64,000 nt of DNA from Deltaproteobacteria bacterium. Lineage in GTDB: Bacteria > Myxococcota > JADLHZ01. The translations under genes and the position numbers were made by a program. The stretch covers positions 159,293 through 223,292 of the forward strand of contig JADLHZ010000085.1 in assembly GCA_020848545.1 (NCBI GenBank), in the 5' to 3' direction. The notes under the pieces are model-generated. The model ran no database searches. It was not told where the DNA came from and was given only the letters and a program-made list of their open reading frames with translations. Of the stretch, positions 7,938-16,125 are shown one piece after another. Within the stretch, counting starts at the first letter, position 1; every line of letters starts with the position of its first letter.

Positions 7938-8315
7938 GTGGCCGAGCTCGCCGCCGAAAACCACGTCGCCATCGAAGGCCGCTCGCTGGCCCAGATGGCA
8001 GAGGAGATGGAGCTCGCGCAGACGCTCCACCTGCTCCGCGGCGATCTGGCCGTGGCGCTCGCGCGCGTCGACGACACGATCTTGAAGAGTCGTGCGAGCG
8101 CGTACCGAACGTTCCTCTCGTTCTATCGGCAGCTCAACGGGCTCGCCGAAGACGTGACGAGCGTGGCGACGAAGCTGGAGCCGGTGATCGACTTCTTCGC
8201 GCAACCGTCGGCGAAAAAATCAGCGAACACCGACAAGGAGGCGGTGGCAACACCAGCGGCCCCGGTGACGGATGCGCCGAAGCCGCAGCCAGCGCCTGAG
8301 AAAGTCCCCGCGTAA
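7938..8315 (+). CDS. Hypothetical protein, possibly 5'-frameshifted
   Basis: A 125-residue product from GTG 7938: a helical N-terminal domain (SLAQMAEEMELAQTLHLLRG ... ASAYRTFLSFYRQLNGLAED) and a Pro/Ala/Lys-rich tail. The frame stays open upstream to 7884 with protein-like codons (AVWRADTHALL) but no start codon. An ATG at 7891 after TATACT (7876-7881) is out of register by one base across a run of five G (7899-7903). Adding one G there would give a continuous protein beginning MNAGGAVWRADTH. The true start may therefore be 7891 with an indel. No family recognised. Confidence 0.5.
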   Translation: MAELAAENHVAIEGRSLAQMAEEMELAQTLHLLRGDLAVALARVDDTILKSRASAYRTFLSFYRQLNGLAEDVTSVATKLEPVIDFFAQPSAKKSANTDKEAVATPAAPVTDAPKPQPAPEKVPA

Positions 8316-8485
8316 TTCCTTGGGCAAGCGCGGCGCCGTGATGTCTTGCGGCGCCGCGCCGGCCGGCCCACCCGCCATGCATCATGCATCAGCTCATGAT
8401 CTCCGCGCGCGCACCAAACGAGAGTCTTCGGGCAATCTATCCGCGCGGGACGACGCTTTGCCTCGCCGATCGGTCCCCGAGGCGC

Positions 8486-8743
8486 TCAGGCCCAAACAGC
8501 GAGACACACCCCGACGACGATAAGCCCGACGACTGCGACAAGGCTCCAGAACAGGATCGCTTCGCCGCGAGAAAGGCGGGCAAGCCACTGATCAAATCGC
8601 GCGATCAAAGTTCGTTCGTCATCCCGAGACTTATCAGCCGATCCCTCGGCGAACCTCTGGATGGCTAAGCGAACAAGGTATACGCCGACGACAGCTACGA
8701 TCGCGGTCGGCATTCCGTAGTCGTGAATAAGGAGCCGAATCAT
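8486..8743 (-). CDS. Small two-helix membrane protein
   Basis: An 85-residue protein from ATG 8743 (MIRLLIHDYG). Hydrophobic segments at about 11-28 and 63-83 flank a charged stretch (SADKSRDDERTLIARFDQWL). It could be extended upstream to 8788, but the added residues look unstructured. No family recognised; it stands alone between convergent neighbours. Confidence 0.5.
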   Translation of the reverse strand: MIRLLIHDYGMPTAIVAVVGVYLVRLAIQRFAEGSADKSRDDERTLIARFDQWLARLSRGEAILFWSLVAVVGLIVVGVCLAVWA

Positions 8744-8933
8744 CGGGTGCTCGCTATCAGTCGTGGTGAAAGTATTGCCCACGCGCATATCTTACTCGTA
8801 CGTCCAGTTCCACAAGGTGCTCGACGCACTAGCGGGAACGGCTAGCGCGACTATGAGCCCTGGATCGCACGGCCGTCGAACACGCGGAGCGTCCTCAAGA
8901 CCACGGAGAAGCGATCTTCGCTGTTGGCTGCCC

Positions 8934-9665
8934 TCAGAGCTCGCTCGCGAGCGAGGCGACGCCGCTGACGACGCGGTTCAACGAGCGCTCGAACATCAGC
9001 TTGAACATCGGCAACAGCAGGCTCAGATCGTCCGGCGCCGGCGGGCTCTCGGCGTCGAGGCTGAAGGTGCGGCTCGCGTATTGCGTCCCGCGCTCCTGGT
9101 AGAATCCGAGCTCGCCGACGATCTGCGCCGTCGCCATCGGCTTCATGTCTTGCGACCACGTGCGCTTCGAGCTCATCGAGTCGCTCATCGCCGCTTCGCT
9201 CTTGCCGCCGGAGTCGCTCTGCAACGAGCTCCTGATCGCCGTGTACTCTTCGCCGCCGCCGCCGTCGCTCGGCTCAATCGCGACGAGGAGCTTCGTCAGC
9301 TTCAGCTCTCCGACGAGCGCGTCGGGAGGGAGCTTCGCCGGCAGCTCGGCGACGACCTCGACCTTCGTGAAGATCGGCGACAGGCCCTTTTGGAGCTCGT
9401 TGGCGATGAACGAGAGCGGGCTCTTCACGCGCACCGAGCCCACGCTCTGCTGGTAGAGGACCTTGCGCACGTCGACGATCAGGTTCGCGGCCTGCTCGCC
9501 TGTCACGTGAATATAGAGCGTGCGGTTGATGCGGTTCGCCTGCGCCGGCGTGTACCTCACGTTCAAGTCACGCGGGTCGACGTTGCGCATGCTGCCTGAG
9601 CCGCCGCTCATGGAGGGGGCGCAGGCCGAGACGAGGAGGAGCATCGTGAGCAGTGATCGCAGCAT
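8934..9665 (-). CDS. Hypothetical lipoprotein
   Basis: A 243-residue exported protein. ATG 9665 is chosen because it opens a clean lipoprotein signal (MLRSLLTMLLLVSAC). The open frame to 9833 is only the shadow of the upstream helicase gene. After the lipidation site come mixed alpha/beta segments (VRYTPAQANRINRTLYIHVT; FIANELQKGLSPIFTKVEVV) that resemble uncharacterised outer-membrane lipoproteins of the YajG/LptE-size class, and a final helix (LSLLLPMFKLMFERSLNRVV). It starts 11 bases after the DinG stop, so it is the last gene of the yacG-to-helicase run. Confidence 0.7.
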   Translation of the reverse strand: MLRSLLTMLLLVSACAPSMSGGSGSMRNVDPRDLNVRYTPAQANRINRTLYIHVTGEQAANLIVDVRKVLYQQSVGSVRVKSPLSFIANELQKGLSPIFTKVEVVAELPAKLPPDALVGELKLTKLLVAIEPSDGGGGEEYTAIRSSLQSDSGGKSEAAMSDSMSSKRTWSQDMKPMATAQIVGELGFYQERGTQYASRTFSLDAESPPAPDDLSLLLPMFKLMFERSLNRVVSGVASLASEL

Positions 9666-9675
9666 GCCGATCACC

Positions 9676-11637
9676 TTATCCGCGCGGGCTGGCGCTCGCC
9701 GCAAAAGAGTCAGCGGAGAAAAACGCGCGCACGTCATCGAGCGACGCCGTCTTCGGCGCCGGCGGCAGCGCGCCGAGGAACTTTCGGCCGTACGACTTCG
9801 TGCGCAGGCGAACGTCGAGCACGGCGACGACACCGCGATCGCCCGCCGTGCGAATCAAGCGGCCGAAGCCTTGGCGCAGCGCGATGACCGCCGGGGCGAG
9901 CTGGTGCGACGCAAACGCCGACTCCCCTTGGCGCTCGACCTCGGCGATGCGCGCGGCCAACAAGGGATCGGTCGGCGACGCGAACGGCAGCTTGTCGATG
10001 CACACGAGGCGCAGCGCGTCGCCAGGCACGTCGACGCCTTCCCAGAACGACGCCGACGCAAAGAGCACGGCTGAACCATCGCGCGCGAAGTCTTCGATCA
10101 AGACGTGCTTCGGCGCGTCGCCTTGCTTGAACACGAGATGGCCGCGCTGGCGCAGCAAAGGCGTCAACGCTTGCGCCTGGCGATCGAGCTGCGCGTGCGA
10201 GGTGAACAAGAAGAACGCGCCGCCCTTCGCCGCGTCGTTCAACGCGAGCAAGCGTTCGCTCAGCGCCTCGGCGTACGCCGGCGCGCTCGGCTCCGGAAAC
10301 GTCGACGGCACGTAGACGAGCGCTTGCGTGCGATAGTCGAAGGGGGACTCGACGACGAGCTCCTCGGCCGTCTCGATGCCTAAGCGATCGCGCAGCACCG
10401 AGAAGTCGCCGCCGACGCTCAAGGTGGCCGAGGTCAAGACGATGGTCGAGCCGTCGTCGAAGATCGTGTTGCGCAAGACGCCGCCGACGTCGAGCGGCAG
10501 CGCGCGGATCTGCCGCGAGCGCGAGCGCTGCTCGATCATCCGCGCGAAGGGCATCGCGTCATCGGCGTCGGGCGCGAACACGAACGCGACTTCACGCGCC
10601 AGCTTCTCTGCGCGCATCGCCAGCGCATCCCACGCCGGCCCGCGGGCGCCGTCCTCGATCGCTTTGGCGAGGCCGGAAAACGCCTGCGCCACGTCGTTCG
10701 CGGCCTCCTTCATCGGCTCGCGCGCCTTCGGCAACGCCCGCGACGAACCGGGCGCGTCGCCGATCTCGTGAAAGAGCCGGCCGAGCGCCATCGGCGTCTC
10801 GGCGAGCGCCGCGCGGATCAGAGGCTCGCCGGGCACGAGCTCGTCGTCGAGCGCCTGCAGGACGTCCTTCGTCAGCTCGCCGGCGCGGGTCTCGCTGAAC
10901 GAGACGCCGAAGTGATCGGTCACCGCTTCTTCCAGCGCGTGCGCTTCGTCGAAGATCACGACGTCGTAGGCCGGGAGCACCGTCGTCTCCACGTTCGGCT
11001 GCTGGCGGAGCGCGAGGTCGGCGAAGAATAGGTAGTGGTTGACGACGACGATCTCGGCAGCGCTGGCCGCTTGGCGCGCGCGCGTCACGAAGCACGCGTC
11101 GTAGCGCGGGCAGCGCGGCCCGAGGCAAATATCACTGCGTGCATCGAGCTCGCGCCACGGCATGTAGTCGTCAGGCAGCGTGCGCAGCTCGGCGCGATCA
11201 CCGGTCGTCGTCGTCGCCGACCACTCCGCGATCTCGTCGAGTGTCTCGTTCTTGCCGCGAAAGCGCAGGCTCGGCTGGCGCGCCACGCGATCCAAACGGT
11301 GCAGGCACAAGTAGTTCTGCCGGCCCTTCAGCACGCTGATCCGCGCGTTGACGCCGAGGGCCTCGCAGAGCCGCGGCAAGTCGCGCTGCGCGATCTGATC
11401 CTGCAAGTTCTTCGTGGCCGTCGAGATGATCACACGCTTGCCGCTCAAGATCGCCGGCACGCAATAGGCGAAGGTCTTGCCGGTGCCGGTGCCGGCCTCG
11501 GCGAGCAAGATCGATCGCCGCGCGATGGCGCTGGCCACGGCCTCGGCCATCTGCCGCTGCCCGTCGCGCACCTCGTAGCCCTTGAGCCGCGCTTCGAGCA
11601 CCCCGCCCGGCGCGAAGACTTCGCTCGTGCCCAACAT
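9676..11637 (-). CDS. dinG: DinG/XPD-type ATP-dependent DNA helicase
   Basis: A 653-residue superfamily 2 helicase. It contains the Q-motif region DGQRQMAEAVASAI, Walker A AEAGTGTGKT, motif Ia STATKNLQDQI, DEAH box VIFDEAHAL, motif III VLTSATLSVGG, motif V EGVDVPGDALRLV and motif VI QGFGRLIRT. The Cys cluster NYLCLHRLD ... ICLGPRCPRYDAC between Walker A and the DEAH box is the [4Fe-4S] site of the XPD/DinG family. The enzyme unwinds 5'-to-3' and in E. coli removes R-loops and aids replication restart. The ATG at 11637 shares its A with the TGA of the upstream M50-like gene. The symbol is by family; RAD3-like paralogues cannot be excluded. Confidence 0.85.
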   Translation of the reverse strand: MLGTSEVFAPGGVLEARLKGYEVRDGQRQMAEAVASAIARRSILLAEAGTGTGKTFAYCVPAILSGKRVIISTATKNLQDQIAQRDLPRLCEALGVNARISVLKGRQNYLCLHRLDRVARQPSLRFRGKNETLDEIAEWSATTTTGDRAELRTLPDDYMPWRELDARSDICLGPRCPRYDACFVTRARQAASAAEIVVVNHYLFFADLALRQQPNVETTVLPAYDVVIFDEAHALEEAVTDHFGVSFSETRAGELTKDVLQALDDELVPGEPLIRAALAETPMALGRLFHEIGDAPGSSRALPKAREPMKEAANDVAQAFSGLAKAIEDGARGPAWDALAMRAEKLAREVAFVFAPDADDAMPFARMIEQRSRSRQIRALPLDVGGVLRNTIFDDGSTIVLTSATLSVGGDFSVLRDRLGIETAEELVVESPFDYRTQALVYVPSTFPEPSAPAYAEALSERLLALNDAAKGGAFFLFTSHAQLDRQAQALTPLLRQRGHLVFKQGDAPKHVLIEDFARDGSAVLFASASFWEGVDVPGDALRLVCIDKLPFASPTDPLLAARIAEVERQGESAFASHQLAPAVIALRQGFGRLIRTAGDRGVVAVLDVRLRTKSYGRKFLGALPPAPKTASLDDVRAFFSADSFAASASPRG

Positions 11638-12488
11638 CAATTCCCCGCAGCGGTCAGGTGGATCGAGAACGAGACGACGAGCACCGCCGCCGCGACGGCG
11701 CAGAGCGCGTAGCGCGCGCCGCCCATCGTCTCCCGGCTCTCCTGCACCGGCGGATGCCGATAGCCGAGCAAGAGCACGATGAGCACCCAGATCACCCAGA
11801 GCTGCGACTGGAAGAACACGCCGACGGCGACGAGCATGGTCAGCGCGAGCGCCGAGACGATGGGCTGCGCCTTGCCGAACACGGCGTACGCCAAGTGGCC
11901 GCCGTCGAGCTGGCCGACCGGCACGAGCGATAGCGCCGTCACGAGCAGGCCGCTCCACGCCGCTGCCGCGAGCGGATGCCAGCGCAACCCGACGTCGAGC
12001 GCTTCCGGCTTCAACGCGTAGACCAGCCAGCGAAAGAGCAGCGGCTCCCCGAGCGGCGGCGACGACAAGCCACCGGTGTCGAGCGGCTCCGACCACATGA
12101 TGCCGAGCGCCGCGAGCCCGCACGATGCGATGAAGCCGGCGAGCGGCGCCGCGATCGCGACGTCGAAGAGCACCGCGCGCGACGCCGGCAACCCCTCGGT
12201 GAAGGCAAAGTCGCCGAGCGTGCCGATCATCGTCGGCGCCGGGATCACGTGCGGCGGTGACAAGCGGACGCCGTGCGCGGCCGCGACCACGGAGCGAGCG
12301 ATCGCGCGCACGCTCAACACCGCAATGACGCCCGCTGAATACGCGATGCCGTGGCGCAGAATGTTCGGCGCGCGCACGACGTCGAGCACGCTGCCGCCCT
12401 GGTCGAGCAGCGCGCCGGCGATGAGCGTCGTCAGGACCGTCAGCGCCGCCAGCGCCAGCGGGCCCAAGATCCGCGCGCGATCACCCAC
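11637..12488 (-). CDS. Degenerate M50 (site-2 protease/EGY1-like) membrane protein lacking HExxH
   Basis: A 283-residue polytopic membrane protein. It keeps two EGY1-type M50 landmarks: HGVRLSPPHVIPAP after the first conserved helix, and VPVGQLDGGHLAYAVFG, the second zinc-ligand motif. Where active relatives have HExxH, about 14 residues before HGVRL, this protein reads RAIAR, so two zinc-binding His and the catalytic Glu are missing. It is therefore probably a pseudoprotease that may bind substrates or partners in the membrane. The start is GTG 12488, overlapping the stop of the upstream lipoprotein gene by 8 bases; the stop overlaps dinG. Co-expression with those two genes is likely. Confidence 0.75.
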   Translation of the reverse strand: MGDRARILGPLALAALTVLTTLIAGALLDQGGSVLDVVRAPNILRHGIAYSAGVIAVLSVRAIARSVVAAAHGVRLSPPHVIPAPTMIGTLGDFAFTEGLPASRAVLFDVAIAAPLAGFIASCGLAALGIMWSEPLDTGGLSSPPLGEPLLFRWLVYALKPEALDVGLRWHPLAAAAWSGLLVTALSLVPVGQLDGGHLAYAVFGKAQPIVSALALTMLVAVGVFFQSQLWVIWVLIVLLLGYRHPPVQESRETMGGARYALCAVAAAVLVVSFSIHLTAAGN

Positions 12489-14451
12489 GATCGGGCTTTT
12501 CTGGCGGCTCGAACTTCACGATCTGCCCCTTCTCGATCGTCAGGTAGTAGAGCTCGCGTTCGGCTTCGCCATCGGCGTCGAAGTGGATCTTGCCGGTGAC
12601 GCCGGCGAAGTCCTTCGTCTCGGCGAGCAGCTTGCGCAGCGCCGCGCGGCCGCTCGGGTTCTTGTTCAACGCGTCGCGCAGCACCGCCGCCGCGTCATAG
12701 GCCTGCGCGTCGGGCAGCGCCGGCTCGCGCCGCTCCTTCTCGAGAAACGCCTTCACGAACTTCTGCACGCGCGGCTCGGGATCCTGCGCGAAGAAGCCGT
12801 CGACGAACACCGCCCCCTCGACGAACTTCTGGCCGCGCTCGGCGGTCTGCGGCGAGTTCCACATGTTCGATCCGAGCAGGCGCACGGGCGTGATGTCTTT
12901 GCGGCCGGTCGTCTTCTGAATGCGACGTAGCTCCTCCGAGCTCGTCGACGTCACGATGTCTTCGAACGCGAGCGCCGGTGCGATCATGCCGACTTGCTTG
13001 GCGTTCGCCGGGACAAAGATCGCGTCGAAGTCGGTGATCGGCGGCAGCGTCTTTTGCAGCGCTTCGATCGCCTTCGAGCGCTTGATGCCGGTGAGCTTCT
13101 GCTCGTTGATCTCGCGCAGCGCCGTGAACCAATCGCTGCGCGCCTCCTTGTAGTAGCGGCCGACCAGCTTCTGCACCGGCGTCATGAACGTGGTCTGATC
13201 GTACGCGAAGGTCTCGACGGCGCGCACCTCGCCGTTCTTCGCCTCGACCTCGTCCCAGAACAAGTCGGCCATCTCGGTGCCGAGCGGCACGTTCGGGTAG
13301 AAGATCGCGAACTTCTTGAAGCCGAGCACCTCGAACGCGAGCTTGGCGATCGCGGCCGCCTGCTGCTTCGGCGTCAGGCACAGCCGGAAGATGCTCTGGC
13401 CGATCTGCGGGATGCCGTCGCGGCGACTCAGGTTGATCATCGGCACGCCGTACGACTCGGCGCGCACCGCCGCGGCCAGCGATTCCTCGGCGAACAAGGG
13501 CCCGATGATCGCGATGACGTGCTGCTCGCCGGCGAGCTCGTCGACGGCGCGCTGCGCTTTGTCGGCGTCGCCTTCGGAGTCGCGCACCACGAGCTCGATG
13601 CCGGAGCCGGCGCCGTCGCCTTCGATGCCGAGCGCGAGCTTGATCGCCGTCAACGCGCTTTGGCCGAACTGCTTCTTGTCGCCGGTGAGCGGCAAGAGCA
13701 CGCCCACGGTCTTACCTTTGACCGTCTCGATCTCGGTCAGGCGCTTCAACAGCCCCTGCGCCATCTCTTGGTACTTGCCGGCGCCGACCTTCGCGGCATC
13801 GTCTTTGGCCTTGTCGAAGTCGCCGATGTGCAGCGCGATCTTCGCCGAGCGCAGGCGCAAGGCGTCGACCGCGAACGCGATCGGCCCGGGCTCTTTCAGC
13901 AAGCGATCGAGGTCCTGCGCCGAGAGATCGTGATCGATCGCTTGCAGCACGCGCGCTTCGATCGCTTGGCGCTCCTTCGGATCGCTCGTCTGCTCGAGCT
14001 TCACCGCGAGCGCTTCGATGACGCCGCCGCCGTCGCCGACCTTTTCGGCCGCGCTGAGCAAGTCATCGGCCGCTTTGACCCGCTCTGTGCCTTCGGACTC
14101 ACGCAGCACCGTCTTCAACATCTCGGCGGCGTCGCGATAGGCGCCGAGCATCAACGCCGCCGTCGCGAAGCCCCGCCGCGAGGGCTTGGCGAGCGCAGAG
14201 GTCGGCGCCTTCAAGAGCACTTCGGCGAACGCCTTCTTCGCGGTGGCCCAGTCCTTCTCTTTGAGCGCGGCCTCGCCTTGCTCGTAGTAGGCCTGCGCCG
14301 CGGTCGGATCGATCGTGTCTTTGACCGGCTTCTCTTGGCCATCGACGACCACCGTCGGCTGCGAAGCTGGCGCGCAATCCGCGCACGCGATGAGGCTGAC
14401 GACGGCGAAGAGCACGCCGCCTTGAAAACGCGAACGCTGCGCAAAGATCAT
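12481..14451 (-). CDS. Penicillin-binding protein activator / ABC receptor-like lipoprotein
   Basis: A 656-residue exported protein. ATG 14451 overlaps the yacG stop (ATGA) and opens a signal ending in SLIACADC. Residues about 45-230 are TPR-like helices (AYYEQGEAALKEKDWATAKK, then further pairs). From about 235 on, a periplasmic-binding-protein fold of the Leu/Ile/Val type follows (TVGVLLPLTGDKKQFGQSAL ... IAIIGPLFAEES ... IFYPNVPLGTEMADLFW). This TPR plus Peripla_BP_6 architecture is that of LpoA, the outer-membrane activator of PBP1a, and of related receptor lipoproteins. A role in peptidoglycan synthesis is inferred from architecture; the ligand is unknown. Confidence 0.78.
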   Translation of the reverse strand: MIFAQRSRFQGGVLFAVVSLIACADCAPASQPTVVVDGQEKPVKDTIDPTAAQAYYEQGEAALKEKDWATAKKAFAEVLLKAPTSALAKPSRRGFATAALMLGAYRDAAEMLKTVLRESEGTERVKAADDLLSAAEKVGDGGGVIEALAVKLEQTSDPKERQAIEARVLQAIDHDLSAQDLDRLLKEPGPIAFAVDALRLRSAKIALHIGDFDKAKDDAAKVGAGKYQEMAQGLLKRLTEIETVKGKTVGVLLPLTGDKKQFGQSALTAIKLALGIEGDGAGSGIELVVRDSEGDADKAQRAVDELAGEQHVIAIIGPLFAEESLAAAVRAESYGVPMINLSRRDGIPQIGQSIFRLCLTPKQQAAAIAKLAFEVLGFKKFAIFYPNVPLGTEMADLFWDEVEAKNGEVRAVETFAYDQTTFMTPVQKLVGRYYKEARSDWFTALREINEQKLTGIKRSKAIEALQKTLPPITDFDAIFVPANAKQVGMIAPALAFEDIVTSTSSEELRRIQKTTGRKDITPVRLLGSNMWNSPQTAERGQKFVEGAVFVDGFFAQDPEPRVQKFVKAFLEKERREPALPDAQAYDAAAVLRDALNKNPSGRAALRKLLAETKDFAGVTGKIHFDADGEAERELYYLTIEKGQIVKFEPPEKPDRG

Positions 14452-14651
14452 GTCTCGTCCTCCAGATCGCTGCGATCCCGCTGTTGTTCGATCGCGTCGT
14501 CCGCCGGCGTGCTCGACGGCACCCGGTAGCGCTCGCTCATCCACTCGCCGAGATCGATCAGCTTACAACGCGAAGAGCAAAACGGCATCAAGCGCTTGCG
14601 CTCTTCATCGTCGGCGTAGATCTGCGGCTTTTGACAGATCGGGCAGGGCAT
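14448..14651 (-). CDS. yacG: Zinc-binding DNA gyrase inhibitor YacG
   Basis: A 67-residue protein with the YacG four-Cys zinc site (CPICQKP ... FCSSRCKLIDLGEW) and the usual C-terminal tail of charged residues after ERYRVP. In E. coli YacG binds GyrB and blocks DNA binding. The loop between the two Cys pairs holds extra charged residues (ADDEERKRLM). The stop overlaps the start of the LpoA-like gene; no coaE lies beside it, unlike in many Proteobacteria. Confidence 0.85.
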   Translation of the reverse strand: MPCPICQKPQIYADDEERKRLMPFCSSRCKLIDLGEWMSERYRVPSSTPADDAIEQQRDRSDLEDET

Positions 14652-14714
14652 CGCCTCGCAGGACTAGCCGACACCGGAGCACGCTGCAAAGGCTTGGATT
14701 GGCGATATTGACCC

Positions 14715-14730
14715 GTGCCGGACCCGGCAC
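14715..14730 (+). promoter_or_regulatory. Palindrome before the M20-astA-astD operon
   Basis: GTGCCGG-AC-CCGGCAC is a perfect 7-base inverted repeat 25 bases before the M20 gene start. It is placed where a repressor or activator of the operon could bind. It is very GC-rich, so chance formation is possible. Confidence 0.35.
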
Positions 14731-14754
14731 TATGCCCGCCCCGGAGCAATACCC

Positions 14755-16125
14755 ATGCTTCCCGACACATTCTGGACCCTCGCGCGCCGTTACATCGCGA
14801 TGGATACGTCCGTGCAAAACGGCAACGCCGCCGTCGAGGCCTTCGTCTCCGAGGCGATGGCCACGCTCGCGCTGAAGCCGAAGATCACGGTGCAGCGCGG
14901 CGAGCATGCGGGGAAGCTGCAGGTGAACGTGCTCGCGTCGTTCGGCCCTTCGGGCGACGGCGGCCTCTTGCTGGTCACCCACTCGGACACCGTGCCGCCG
15001 GGGCCGCTCGAGCGCTGGACCAAGGGCCCGCCGCACACGCTGACGAGAGATGGCGACACCGTCATCGGCCTCGGCGTCGCCGACGTGAAGCTCGACTATC
15101 TCTGTAAGGCGCTCGCGCTCGCGTCTTTGGATCTCAGCGCGCTGAAAAAGCCGGTGCATCTGCTCGCGACGCACAGCGAAGAAGTGGGGCTCGTCGGCGC
15201 GAAGGCCTTCGTTGCCGCCGATCTTTGCAGGCCAGAGTGGGCGCTCTGCGGCGAGCCGTCGGAGCTCATCCCGTGCCACGCGCACAAGGGCTACGCGGTG
15301 AGCAAGGTGACGGTCCGCGTGCAAACCACCGCGGCGATCGCCGCGACGCACCGCATCGAGATCACGGGCAAGGCTGCCCACTCGTCGACCCCTCACCTCG
15401 GCGTCAACGCGATCGATCGCTTGGCGGCGTGGATCGCGAGCGATCCGACGCTGCAGCTCACGTGGGTGCGCGGCGGCTCGAGCCCGAACACGGTGCCGGC
15501 GAGCGCGCAGGCCTTCGTCCGCGGCGCGAGCGGCGCGCACCCGGTCGAGAGCCATGTATCGGAATTGCTACATGAAGAGCGCGGCGTCGATCTGCGGCCG
15601 GCCTTCGACGCGCTCGTTTCGCTGTGGAGCGACTGGCAAGCGCTCGCGCAGGCGTTCGAACCGACGAGCGACGCGGAGTTCGATCCCGCGCGCGTCGTCT
15701 GTAACTTCGGCATGCTCGCGAGCGACGACGGCGCGTTGACCGCCACCTTCGACGCGCGGCTGCTGCCGGTGCACGATCCGATGGAGCTGCACGCGCGCTT
15801 CGCCGAGAAGGTGGCGCTCGTGAAAGGCGCCGAAGCCAGCATAGAGCGCGCGGCGCCCGGCATGAAGAGCGCGACCGATTCGCCTTTGCTCCAGGCGTTG
15901 AGCGCGTGCGTGCGCGAGCTCGGCATGCCGGAGAAAGCCCAGCCGAGAGCGAAGGCCACCTCGACCGAGGCCGGCGTCTTCGCGCGCAAGGGCATCAACG
16001 CCGCCGTCTTCGGTCCGGGCGTCAGCGTGCAAAACGCGCACACGCCGAACGAGTGGAACCGCGTCACAGATCTCGAGCGCGCCGTGCAGGTCTACACGCG
16101 CCTCATCAGAAAGTTGTGTGCCTGA
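14755..16125 (+). CDS. M20 family metallo-deacylase (DapE/ArgE-like)
   Basis: A 456-residue cytosolic zinc hydrolase of the M20 family. The metal ligands can be seen in order: His in VTHSDTVPPG, Asp in GLGVADVKLDY, the Glu pair in THSEEVGLVG, Glu in CGEPSEL and the final His in NAHTPNEW. The dimerisation domain has the typical KAAHSSTPHLGVNAIDRLA. Relatives cleave N-acyl groups (succinyl or acetyl) from amino acids such as diaminopimelate and ornithine. The gene overlaps astA by 8 bases and is the first of an operon with astA and astD. A succinyl-amino-acid substrate is therefore likely, for example succinylglutamate or succinylornithine; this is inferred from context. Confidence 0.82.
   Translation: MLPDTFWTLARRYIAMDTSVQNGNAAVEAFVSEAMATLALKPKITVQRGEHAGKLQVNVLASFGPSGDGGLLLVTHSDTVPPGPLERWTKGPPHTLTRDGDTVIGLGVADVKLDYLCKALALASLDLSALKKPVHLLATHSEEVGLVGAKAFVAADLCRPEWALCGEPSELIPCHAHKGYAVSKVTVRVQTTAAIAATHRIEITGKAAHSSTPHLGVNAIDRLAAWIASDPTLQLTWVRGGSSPNTVPASAQAFVRGASGAHPVESHVSELLHEERGVDLRPAFDALVSLWSDWQALAQAFEPTSDAEFDPARVVCNFGMLASDDGALTATFDARLLPVHDPMELHARFAEKVALVKGAEASIERAAPGMKSATDSPLLQALSACVRELGMPEKAQPRAKATSTEAGVFARKGINAAVFGPGVSVQNAHTPNEWNRVTDLERAVQVYTRLIRKLCA

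Noticed and set aside
9676..12123. Longer helicase start at 12123 (815 residues)
   Set aside because: The extra 162 residues lie antiparallel or in shadow over the M50-like gene, are Arg/Ala-rich without helicase features, and the ATG at 11637 overlaps the upstream stop.
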